A stretch of 8,528 nucleotides of DNA from DATGJX01 sp035279385. GTDB lineage: Bacteria > Vulcanimicrobiota > Vulcanimicrobiia > Vulcanimicrobiales > Vulcanimicrobiaceae. The notes under the pieces are model-generated. The model was not told the DNA's origin, made no database searches, and saw nothing but the letters and a program-made list of their open reading frames with translations. Below are positions 1 through 5,449 of this stretch, piece after piece (position 1 is the stretch's first letter; each line of letters starts with the position of its first letter). Made by a program: the position numbers and the translations under genes. The stretch covers positions 1 through 8,528 of the forward strand of contig DATEHZ010000038.1 in assembly GCA_035279385.1 (NCBI GenBank), written 5' to 3'.

Positions 1-1
1 C

Positions 2-601
2 AAGCGTGTCGTCGTTTCGCACCGCCGCGCCGTACAGGAGCAGCGCCGCAGCGACCGCCAGGACCTCATTCGTTCGCTCCAAGTCGGCGAACAGCGCGAA
101 GCGACCGTCGTGCGCCTCACCGATTTCGGCGCGTTCGTCGATCTGGGCTCCGGCGTCGACGCGCTCGTGCCGGTAAGCGAACTTGCGTTCGAGCGGGTCG
201 AAAAGCCGTCGGACGTCGTGCACGTGGGCGAAAAGATGAACGTGCGAATTCTTCGCGTCGAACAGAACGGCAAGAAGATCGCCGCATCGCGCAAAGGCGC
301 GCTCAGCGACCCGTGGCGCGAACACGCCGACGTGCTCAAACAAGGCAAGACCGTTGAAGGAAAAGTCATCGGCAAAGATCGCCGTCTCGACGTCGAGATC
401 GCGCCCGGCGTCACGGGCAGCATCGGCGATCGCGAAGTGAACCCGGAAGATTACGAGATCGGCGAAACGATCGAGGTGACGGTTCGCTCCATCGATTTCC
501 GCAACCGCCGCGTTCGCCTGGGCAGCCCGCACACCGCAGCGGTGTCGCAGCAGTCTTCGACGTCGTTCGCACCGCTAGGCGCCGAACTCGGTTTGAAATA
601 A
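2..601 (+). CDS. rpsA: S1 RNA-binding domain protein, C-terminal part (probable 30S ribosomal protein S1)
   Basis: The frame is open from the left edge, so the 5' end lies outside the window and 199 residues are visible. The first residues (KRVVVSHRRA) match the closing strand of a preceding S1 repeat. A canonical S1 OB-fold repeat follows at about visible residues 22-97, with the hallmark TDFGAFVDL at 40-48, a VPVSEL-type strand and the closing KKIAASRK. A second, degenerate S1 repeat covers about 110-182 (VEGKVIGK ... RRVRLGSP), then a short tail ends at TAA. Tandem S1 repeats of this kind bind single-stranded mRNA and help load it on the 30S subunit. A fusion partner upstream, or another S1-repeat protein, cannot be excluded because the N-terminus is missing. 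It converges on the multicopper oxidase gene with only 13 bases between stop codons. Confidence 0.88.
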   Translation, partial: KRVVVSHRRAVQEQRRSDRQDLIRSLQVGEQREATVVRLTDFGAFVDLGSGVDALVPVSELAFERVEKPSDVVHVGEKMNVRILRVEQNGKKIAASRKGALSDPWREHADVLKQGKTVEGKVIGKDRRLDVEIAPGVTGSIGDREVNPEDYEIGETIEVTVRSIDFRNRRVRLGSPHTAAVSQQSSTSFAPLGAELGLK

Positions 602-614
602 CGCCAAAGCGGCG

Positions 615-2432
615 CTAGATAACCTTGATGACCCTCATCATGCCGCGGTCTTCGTGGAAGACCATGTGGCAGTGGAACGCAAACGTTCCGCGAGGCACAT
701 TCCGAAAATCGAGCAAAATTCTCGTCAACCCGGGCTTGATCAGCGGATAATCGGGATCCGCCTTGTTGGGCAGCATCTTCCCTACAGGCACGAGAACGGT
801 ATCCAGCATCACCGGCTGCGGCAATTCGTCTTCGGCAACGAACGCCATTTGGTGCATATGAAACGTGTGCGGTTCGAGCGTTGTGTTGAACAGATACCAC
901 TCCTCGATGCTGCCGCGCTTCACGACGACGTCGGGCTGCGGAACGAGCGCGTTTTTCGCATAGGTCGCATGAAACGGACGCTCGTGAAAGTTCAATTCGC
1001 TTGTTTGCGTGATGTAGAATTCCGGGTGGGCGCCCCTCTTGCCGATGTTCGGAACGGGGTATTCGGTGTACGTGAACGCACGCTTGCGAATAGCGCTCGC
1101 GTGTGCGCGCGCGTATCGTAAAAGTTCCACCGTCCGCGATTCCTGCGGAGTCAGCGGCGCGGTTGCGATCGAGAGCGGCGATGCAGCGGGCGGTCCCGCC
1201 GTAATCGTCAGCAGATCGTGGGCGAGTTGGTATTCGTCGAAAGCACTAAAGCAGTTCGGCCGCGTCGAAAGCGTAAGCGTTTCCCCCGGTTTGAGCGTAA
1301 GCAGCACATCGGCCCGGTTCGTCGGAACGAGATCGATGCCGCTCATCGCAATAAAGCGCGAGAACGGATGCGCGGAGTCCCCCGAAATCGGCACGCCGTC
1401 ACGCCCGACGATCTGCATCGGCCGATCGTTGCCTGCGGCATCGTGCAGATGGATGTACTCGAAGCTGTCCGCCGTAGCGTTGAGAATGCGCAGCAACTGC
1501 GGCTCGTTTGCGGGCACTGTCAGCCGCGCCGATCCATCGCCGCCGTTCACGCTCAGAAGCGATTCCGCTAGGATGCCGCAAGCGGGCATCGTGTATCCCG
1601 CCGCTCGAGTCGGCCACGTGCTGGGCCACGCCGGCGGGTTGAACGGATCGTACCGCACCGGCTTCGGATCTTTCTGCGTCAACTCGTGCATAAACGCCGC
1701 GCGAGCGAATACGTTAAGCGGCGGCATGAAGCGGTCGTCGTCGCTGATGGCCGGAACTTGATATCGCAGCACCACTTCGTGTTCGTTTTCGGGCGCGATT
1801 TGCGGGGTGTCCGGCTCGACGATCCACATTCCGGAAAGGCCGCCCGCAATCTCTTCCTCCGCCATGCCGTGAGCGTGCGGGTGGTAAAGATAGGTCCCGA
1901 CCGGCTGCGTTTGCGGAATCGTGATGTTGAATTCGCACGCGTGCGCAGGCGTGCTCAGCGTCGAAAGAAACACGTTCTCTTGCGATGCAGGTCCCTGAAA
2001 TCCATGCAGATGCAGATTCACGTCCGTGGGCGGCATCGCCGAATTGCGTTCGTAATATTGCGTGTGATTCAAATAACCGGAAAACGGGCGTGCCTCGCGC
2101 CTCCCCATCTGCATGGGCATGCAGGGGGGCAGCGCGCTCGCCGCCATTGTCGCACCGCTTGCGGGACCGCGCAGTTCGTTCACGATACGGATGGCGAAAC
2201 GTTCGCCGCGGTGCACTCGGATCACCGGCGCGACATACTGCTGCGCGCCGCCGAACGTATAGCGATAGCAGAATCGGTCGCGCTGATGCACGACGCGCAA
2301 AATCAACTCGTGGCGGCCTTGATCGTCGACCGGAACCGACGACATCTCAATTTGCGGCGGTCGCGTTAGAGCGGCAGCAGCCCATGGAATGCCACAAACG
2401 GCCGCAGTTGGAGGCACTGCAGGCATACTCAT
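615..2432 (-). CDS. Multicopper oxidase
   Basis: A 605-aa laccase/CueO-type multicopper oxidase with every copper-binding motif: HLHG at 141-144, HPHAH at 184-188, HTFHMH at 522-527, and HCH at 587-589 followed by H593 and the axial M598. These ligands build the T1 site and the T2/T3 trinuclear cluster. The enzyme oxidises a phenolic, metal or other substrate and reduces O2 to water; the substrate cannot be read from sequence. Length fits a three-cupredoxin-domain enzyme. ATG at 2432 is chosen because the upstream frame closes at 2472 with no other ATG or GTG; a second ATG lies two codons later. The N-terminal 25 residues are Ala/Pro-rich and moderately hydrophobic but lack the twin-Arg or basic n-region expected for export, so secretion is uncertain. 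A Met/Cys-rich stretch (M96, C104, M105, M107, M109) precedes the first copper motif. The gene lies 48 bp after the membrane-protein gene. Confidence 0.96.
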   Translation of the reverse strand: MSMPAVPPTAAVCGIPWAAAALTRPPQIEMSSVPVDDQGRHELILRVVHQRDRFCYRYTFGGAQQYVAPVIRVHRGERFAIRIVNELRGPASGATMAASALPPCMPMQMGRREARPFSGYLNHTQYYERNSAMPPTDVNLHLHGFQGPASQENVFLSTLSTPAHACEFNITIPQTQPVGTYLYHPHAHGMAEEEIAGGLSGMWIVEPDTPQIAPENEHEVVLRYQVPAISDDDRFMPPLNVFARAAFMHELTQKDPKPVRYDPFNPPAWPSTWPTRAAGYTMPACGILAESLLSVNGGDGSARLTVPANEPQLLRILNATADSFEYIHLHDAAGNDRPMQIVGRDGVPISGDSAHPFSRFIAMSGIDLVPTNRADVLLTLKPGETLTLSTRPNCFSAFDEYQLAHDLLTITAGPPAASPLSIATAPLTPQESRTVELLRYARAHASAIRKRAFTYTEYPVPNIGKRGAHPEFYITQTSELNFHERPFHATYAKNALVPQPDVVVKRGSIEEWYLFNTTLEPHTFHMHQMAFVAEDELPQPVMLDTVLVPVGKMLPNKADPDYPLIKPGLTRILLDFRNVPRGTFAFHCHMVFHEDRGMMRVIKVI

Positions 2433-2439
2433 CGGTGCC

Positions 2440-2445
2440 AGTATA
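2440..2445 (-). promoter_or_regulatory. Candidate -10 element (TATACT), likely leaderless start of the oxidase mRNA
   Basis: On the minus strand TATACT lies seven bases before the ATG at 2432. A sigma-70-type -10 at that distance puts transcription initiation at or within a base or two of the start codon, so no Shine-Dalgarno would be present, and none is seen. No TTGACA-like -35 is found 16-19 bp upstream. The oxidase could therefore be transcribed separately from the overlapping genes upstream, although read-through remains possible. Confidence 0.5.
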
Positions 2446-2480
2446 CTGCCCCCGGCGCCGAATTGCGTAGGCTATCGTAC

Positions 2481-2933
2481 CTAACTTTCGGTCAACGCGT
2501 CATACACCAAGCACGTTACGCAGCCGTAGACGGCACGGGGAATAAAGTCGGTCATCCAGCCCGACACGCCCCATTGCCGCGGGTCGGTCTTGCCCATCGC
2601 CGTTGCCGTACCTTCGCTCAGTACCAGCGTGAGTGCGGCGAGGCCGAGTCCCGCAACGAACCATGGAACGCCCCGCATGCGCGGGCGCATGACGCCGAAA
2701 AGCACGCCCGCGCCGAAGCCGTCGGCGTAACCGAGCAGCATGCTCAGGCCCTGTGCACGCGCACGCGGCAACCGCCGCACGCCGCTCCACCGCGCAAACT
2801 CTTTCACTACGGCCTTGGGAATCTTGCTCTGCGGGCGCGCGCGGATCGCCATGTCCGCGTAGGTCGTCGCATTGAGCACCGCCGTGCCGGCCGCACCCGC
2901 AGCGATGCCGGAAGCTATCGCTTTGGCATTCAT
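2481..2933 (-). CDS. Small four-helix membrane protein of unknown function
   Basis: A 150-aa protein with about four hydrophobic segments (roughly residues 5-25, 64-82, 88-106 and 127-147), rich in Gly and Ala, joined by short Arg-rich loops. The first helix contains a GAAGTAVLNATTYADM stretch, a style I associate with uncharacterised integral membrane proteins of Actinobacteria and related soil phyla. No enzyme motif is visible. The start ATG overlaps the stop of the DUF2630 gene as ATGA, the classic arrangement for translational coupling, so the two proteins are made from the same message. Residues 32-62 between helices 1 and 2 are basic and probably cytoplasmic. It ends 48 bp before the multicopper oxidase start. 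The function is unknown. Confidence 0.8.
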   Translation of the reverse strand: MNAKAIASGIAAGAAGTAVLNATTYADMAIRARPQSKIPKAVVKEFARWSGVRRLPRARAQGLSMLLGYADGFGAGVLFGVMRPRMRGVPWFVAGLGLAALTLVLSEGTATAMGKTDPRQWGVSGWMTDFIPRAVYGCVTCLVYDALTES

Positions 2934-3172
2934 TCGACGTAGTTCTCGACGGTTTGCCCCGAGCGCATGTGCGCGCTGTTCGGATCTTCTCCGAATTCAC
3001 GCTTCGCGCGGCGCTGGCGCAGCAGATCGTAGTACCGATCGAGTTGCACGTTGAGCTCGTCCAGCCGCTTGCGTTCGCCCGGTGTAAGGGGCCGCTCGTC
3101 GCTCTGTTCGTACAGGCGGTGTTCTTCGGCGACCAATTCCTCGATGTGGCGGTGAATAGATTTATCGTTCAT
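2930..3172 (-). CDS. DUF2630 family protein
   Basis: An 80-aa, highly charged protein beginning MNDKSIHRHIEELVAEEH, with LTPGERKRLDELNVQLD and a C-terminal LLRQRRAKREFGEDP block. This is the signature I recognise for DUF2630, a small helical family of unknown function found mainly in Actinobacteria and neighbouring phyla. I chose the ATG at 3172 rather than the in-frame ATG at 3235 for two reasons: family members begin here, and GGAG lies six bases upstream. The longer version would overlap the aldo-keto reductase gene by 74 bases with unrelated sequence. With the chosen start the overlap with that gene is 11 bases. Its own stop overlaps the membrane-protein start by 4 bases. It is predicted to be soluble, mostly two helices, possibly coiled-coil. 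Confidence 0.88.
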   Translation of the reverse strand: MNDKSIHRHIEELVAEEHRLYEQSDERPLTPGERKRLDELNVQLDRYYDLLRQRRAKREFGEDPNSAHMRSGQTVENYVE

Positions 3173-4235
3173 CGTGAGCTCCATGGTGGGCGCTTGCCGG
3201 CTGCCGCAGCCCCAAACGCACCAGATCTTCTTCATTCAGTTCGATGTTCGCCGCCGCCATGTTCTCTTCCAAATGCGCGATCGACGACGTGCCCGGAATA
3301 GGCAGAACGCAGGGCGAGCGATGAAGCAGCCAGGCAAGCGCAATTTGCGGTACGCGCGCACCGTGTGCTTTCGCCACGACTTGCGCCTCGGTATTGTCCG
3401 TTATCTGCTCGTCGCCCGCGCCCAGCGGAAACCACGGTAGAAACGCGAGTCCGTTTGTCTCGCAATACTCGATGATGCGCTCGTTGTCGCCGCCGCGGTG
3501 CATCATGTTGTAGCGGTTCTGCACCGAGACGATCGGGACGATCTGCTGCGCCTTGCGCAACTCCTCGAACGACACGTTTGAAAGCCCGACGTGGCGGATC
3601 TTCCCTTCGTCGCGCAGATCGCGCAGCGCGCCGACCTGCTCTTCGAACGGAACGTTGTCGTCCACCGTGTGCAACTGGTACAGATCGATGCGATCCAGCT
3701 TCAAGCGCCGAAGACTGCCTTCGCAGCACGCTTTGAGGCGTTCCGGGCGGCAATCCGGCTCCCACTGGCCCGGTCCCGGACGCGTGTTTCCGCCTTTGGT
3801 GGCAATCACCACATCGGGCGGATACGGATGCAGCGCCGTGGCAATTTCTTCTTCATTGATCTCCGGTCCATACGCGTCCGCCGTGTCGATAAAGTTTACG
3901 CCCAGTTCGACAGCGCGGCGCAGTACGCGCAGCGCGTTCTCACGATCTTCGGGCCACCCCCAAATCCCCGGTCCGGTCAAGCGCATCGCTCCGTATCCCA
4001 TGCGATGCACGCTCAAATCGCCGCCTATCGTAATCGTGCCGGCGGCGCTCGCCGGATGCACGGCACGGATTTCGCTAAGCGGGATCGTCGGCCGCTCGCC
4101 GCTCACGACCGGCTGCAGATACACGCGCTGCGGATCGTTGTCGACCTTCTCGAGCACGCCTTCGTAGCGCGTTTCACCGCGCGTACGAACGACGACGCGC
4201 TTGCCGAAAAATGGCGTGACTTCTTCCAACTTCAT
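3162..4235 (-). CDS. Aldo/keto reductase with an extra N-terminal LSm/SH3-like barrel domain
   Basis: A 357-aa protein. Residues about 66-350 form a complete aldo-keto reductase TIM barrel with the catalytic tetrad D117 (FIDTADAYG), Y122, K147 (IATKGG) and H189 (YQLH). GLSNV and the C-terminal IPGTSS segment, which binds the NADPH phosphate in this family, are also present. It should reduce carbonyl compounds with NADPH in the cytoplasm; the substrate is unknown. Relatives of this YdhF-like group normally begin near the ITIGGDLSVHRMGYGAMR strand. Here residues 1-62 add a small beta-rich unit (FFGKRVVVRTRG, YEGVLEKVD, VYLQPVV, IPLSEIRAVHP) that reads like an LSm/SH3-type barrel. The two parts are joined in frame without a start codon at the junction. 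ATG at 4235 has only a weak GGTAG upstream. The gene is first of a tightly overlapping set with the DUF2630 and membrane-protein genes. Confidence 0.92.
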   Translation of the reverse strand: MKLEEVTPFFGKRVVVRTRGETRYEGVLEKVDNDPQRVYLQPVVSGERPTIPLSEIRAVHPASAAGTITIGGDLSVHRMGYGAMRLTGPGIWGWPEDRENALRVLRRAVELGVNFIDTADAYGPEINEEEIATALHPYPPDVVIATKGGNTRPGPGQWEPDCRPERLKACCEGSLRRLKLDRIDLYQLHTVDDNVPFEEQVGALRDLRDEGKIRHVGLSNVSFEELRKAQQIVPIVSVQNRYNMMHRGGDNERIIEYCETNGLAFLPWFPLGAGDEQITDNTEAQVVAKAHGARVPQIALAWLLHRSPCVLPIPGTSSIAHLEENMAAANIELNEEDLVRLGLRQPASAHHGAHDER

Positions 4236-4276
4236 GTTCTACCGTACCCGGCTCGGCTCTCGTCATATAGGGAACG

Positions 4277-4700
4277 TTAATCGCGCTCGCTCGAAAGCGT
4301 CGAAATGCAGGCGAACGCCAGTTTCTGCGCCGCGGTGCCGATTTCGGGCAACGCCCGCGCGAGTGTTGCACGACTCGTGCGTAAGCCGCGCTGACGGAAA
4401 CGGCGCCCGCCGCAGCTTCAGTGCGGCCCGCGCCGTTTTTTGCGCGGGGACCGAATGGCCGGCGCACGAGCGCAGTTCGCGCTCCATCCCGTCTACGCGA
4501 TACGGAATACGCTCGCTCGCGCTCGACGCGGCAGCTGCGGACGCGACCGCATGCGGACACAAAGCGAAGCCGTGCGCTTCACGCGAAACGAACTTCAGCG
4601 CACTCGCGAACAGATCGGGATCTGCCTCGAGCAATTCTTTCATGAATTGCTCGACGTCGGCGATATTTGGTCTCCGGTCTAGGACCGCCTCCGCAGGCAT
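4277..4700 (-). pseudogene. Frame-disrupted small gene of unknown function (or poorly assembled)
   Basis: The ORF opening at ATG 4700 overlaps the RHH gene by 22 bases. Its first ~50 residues look like a real helical protein (IADVEQFMKELLEADPDLF, ALKFVSREAH). The unbroken frame continues to a TGA at 4263 (145 aa), but its last ~55 residues are Arg/His/Cys-rich and unconvincing. Protein-like sequence instead continues in another frame just after a run of six A on the minus strand, at 4436-4441 (TEAAAGAVSVSAAYARVV). It then moves to the third frame (ARALPEIGTAAQKLAFAC ... SSERD), ending at a TAA at 4277-4279. Both steps are -1 shifts, as if one base were missing at each place. Decay or assembly error is the simplest reading; slippage at the A run is a less likely alternative. 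I recognise no domain. Confidence 0.4.
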
Positions 4701-4936
4701 GCGCCGTTCTGCTTCAAGAAGACTCCGAGCCGGTCGGAGGAGACTTTACGAAAGAGCTGACGCAGCGCAATCTCGATCACCGAACTTTCGCTTACTCGCT
4801 CGTCAAATGCGATCCGCCGAAGCTCCGATCCGACTTCTCCGGACAGGTTTATCGAAAATTTCAAGGCGTTTGACGGCCCGCCCACTTCAGGGCGTAAATC
4901 CACCGTGCCGTTTCGGCTCCGTGCTGCTCTTGCCAT
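4679..4936 (-). CDS. Ribbon-helix-helix (CopG/Arc-type) DNA-binding protein
   Basis: An 85-aa protein with a basic, disordered N-terminus (about 1-25). It is followed by a compact RHH unit: strand LKFSINLS (about 26-33), helix A GEVGSELRRIAFDERVS, a short turn, and helix B SSVIEIALRQLF. The fold is that of Arc/CopG/antitoxin proteins, which dimerise and insert the paired strands into the DNA major groove, usually at dyads overlapping their own promoter. About 25 residues follow helix B, ending CLRRRS. The start ATG lies five bases after the stop of the 96-aa gene, and its stop lies inside the next ORF, so the three genes appear co-transcribed. No toxin family (PIN, RelE, HicA) is recognisable next to it, so calling it an antitoxin would be unsupported. 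An autoregulator or small transcription factor is the safer role. Confidence 0.72.
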   Translation of the reverse strand: MARAARSRNGTVDLRPEVGGPSNALKFSINLSGEVGSELRRIAFDERVSESSVIEIALRQLFRKVSSDRLGVFLKQNGACLRRRS

Positions 4937-4941
4937 AGCTG

Positions 4942-5232
4942 CTAATTACGCCTTCGAAGTGAGACGTACTGCTTGCAAACGCAAGAATTTCCCGCGGTGC
5001 AGCGGCTTTGCGCACGCTCGCTAGCGGCATCGAATAGTTCTGCCGGACCGGTTCGATCGAAGGTTTCGACCCCGTCGTTGAACACGCGCACGTGGTCGCC
5101 GGTGAGCTGCATGCCGTTCCAAATCATGTCGCCGTTCATCGATGCGAAGAACCGGTCCGGCGTCTGTCGGCATCGCGTGCCGTCATCGACGACGTGCACC
5201 GATACAGATCCGCTTCGCGATCGAGAAATCAC
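4942..5232 (-). CDS. Hypothetical protein, 96 aa
   Basis: An unrecognised small protein starting at GTG 5232 with a clear AAGGAG Shine-Dalgarno ten bases upstream. The middle part (FFASMNGDMIWNGMQLTGD, VRVFNDGVETFDRTGPAELF) has the alternating pattern of a small beta-rich domain and G/C-ending codons, supporting real coding. The last 25 residues are Cys/Arg-rich (C77, C83, C85) and less convincing. A second frame, 5030 down to 4887, gives a 47-aa alternative over the same DNA, so the true C-terminus may be different. It has no signal peptide, no transmembrane helix and no family signature that I can name. It is five bases from the RHH gene and probably shares its message. A DNA- or protein-binding partner of the RHH protein is possible but not shown. 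Confidence 0.5.
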   Translation of the reverse strand: MISRSRSGSVSVHVVDDGTRCRQTPDRFFASMNGDMIWNGMQLTGDHVRVFNDGVETFDRTGPAELFDAASERAQSRCTAGNSCVCKQYVSLRRRN

Positions 5233-5246
5233 GTGCGATCGTCTCC

Positions 5247-5330
5247 TTAACGCATCAGCGCATCCTCCGCGTGGAACACCTGCGTGAGCGCGGACTTCGC
5301 CGCCGCCGAAGCGAGACGCCGCGGCCCCAA
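5247..5330 (-). CDS. Possible small ORF or gene remnant, 27 aa
   Basis: TTG 5330 opens a 27-codon frame reading MGPRRLASAAAKSALTQVFH and then AEDALMR, ending at TAA 5247. Codons end mostly in G or C, like other genes here, and the product would be a short amphipathic helix. GGGGAG sits upstream but only three bases from the TTG, which is too close for an ideal ribosome site, and an in-frame TAG closes the frame at 5346-5348. The TAA directly abuts the GGAG ribosome site of the 96-aa gene, a layout compatible with a leader peptide or translational coupling. It could equally be the tail of a truncated gene, or chance. Confidence 0.3.
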   Translation of the reverse strand: MGPRRLASAAAKSALTQVFHAEDALMR

Positions 5331-5366
5331 GGTCTCCCCATTGCTCTAGTGAGTAACGGAAAAACG

Positions 5367-5390
5367 GCAGGCAACATTGTAGCTGCCTGC
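5367..5390. promoter_or_regulatory. Inverted repeat with internal -10-like hexamer (candidate operator)
   Basis: GCAGGCA (5367-5373) and TGCCTGC (5384-5390) are perfect inverted arms separated by ten bases. Between them, on the minus strand, is TACAAT (5381-5376), close to the -10 consensus, positioned to start transcription at about 5369 toward the RHH cluster. No good -35 is seen 17 bp upstream. A repressor bound to the dyad would cover this promoter; the RHH protein encoded downstream is an obvious candidate by inference. On the plus strand the same arms form a 7-bp hairpin in the thrS leader. No other feature explains the symmetry. Confidence 0.4.
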
Positions 5391-5391
5391 A

Positions 5392-5413
5392 CCCCGGGCG
5401 AGCGCGGCCGGGG
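5392..5413 (+). promoter_or_regulatory. GC-only hairpin in the thrS leader
   Basis: CCCCGG (5392-5397) and CCGGGG (5408-5413) can pair around a ten-base loop, directly after the 5367-5390 dyad and 36 bases before the thrS start. There is no U run after it, so it is not a standard terminator. It may hinder or regulate ribosome access to thrS, whose GTG start has no Shine-Dalgarno, or it may be an incidental GC-rich palindrome. Confidence 0.25.
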
Positions 5414-5449
5414 GGAACGCTACGCGGTCAGGCCAAAAAGCCCCAAACC

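Noticed and set aside
602..614. Small hairpin CGCC/GGCG filling the gap between the S1 and oxidase genes
   Set aside because: Four base pairs with no T tract is too weak to call a terminator.
4201..4938. Plus-strand 245-aa ORF
   Set aside because: Its Arg/Ser/Ala-rich, low-information composition is antisense to the RHH gene and neighbours, and it begins inside the reductase gene. No domain or ribosome site is present.
5271..5284. T-box-like sequence (GTGGAACACCTGCG) upstream of thrS
   Set aside because: It only loosely resembles the UGGN-ACC-GCG T-box core, and no specifier-loop stem or terminator/antiterminator pair is recognisable. It also lies inside the minus-strand small ORF.
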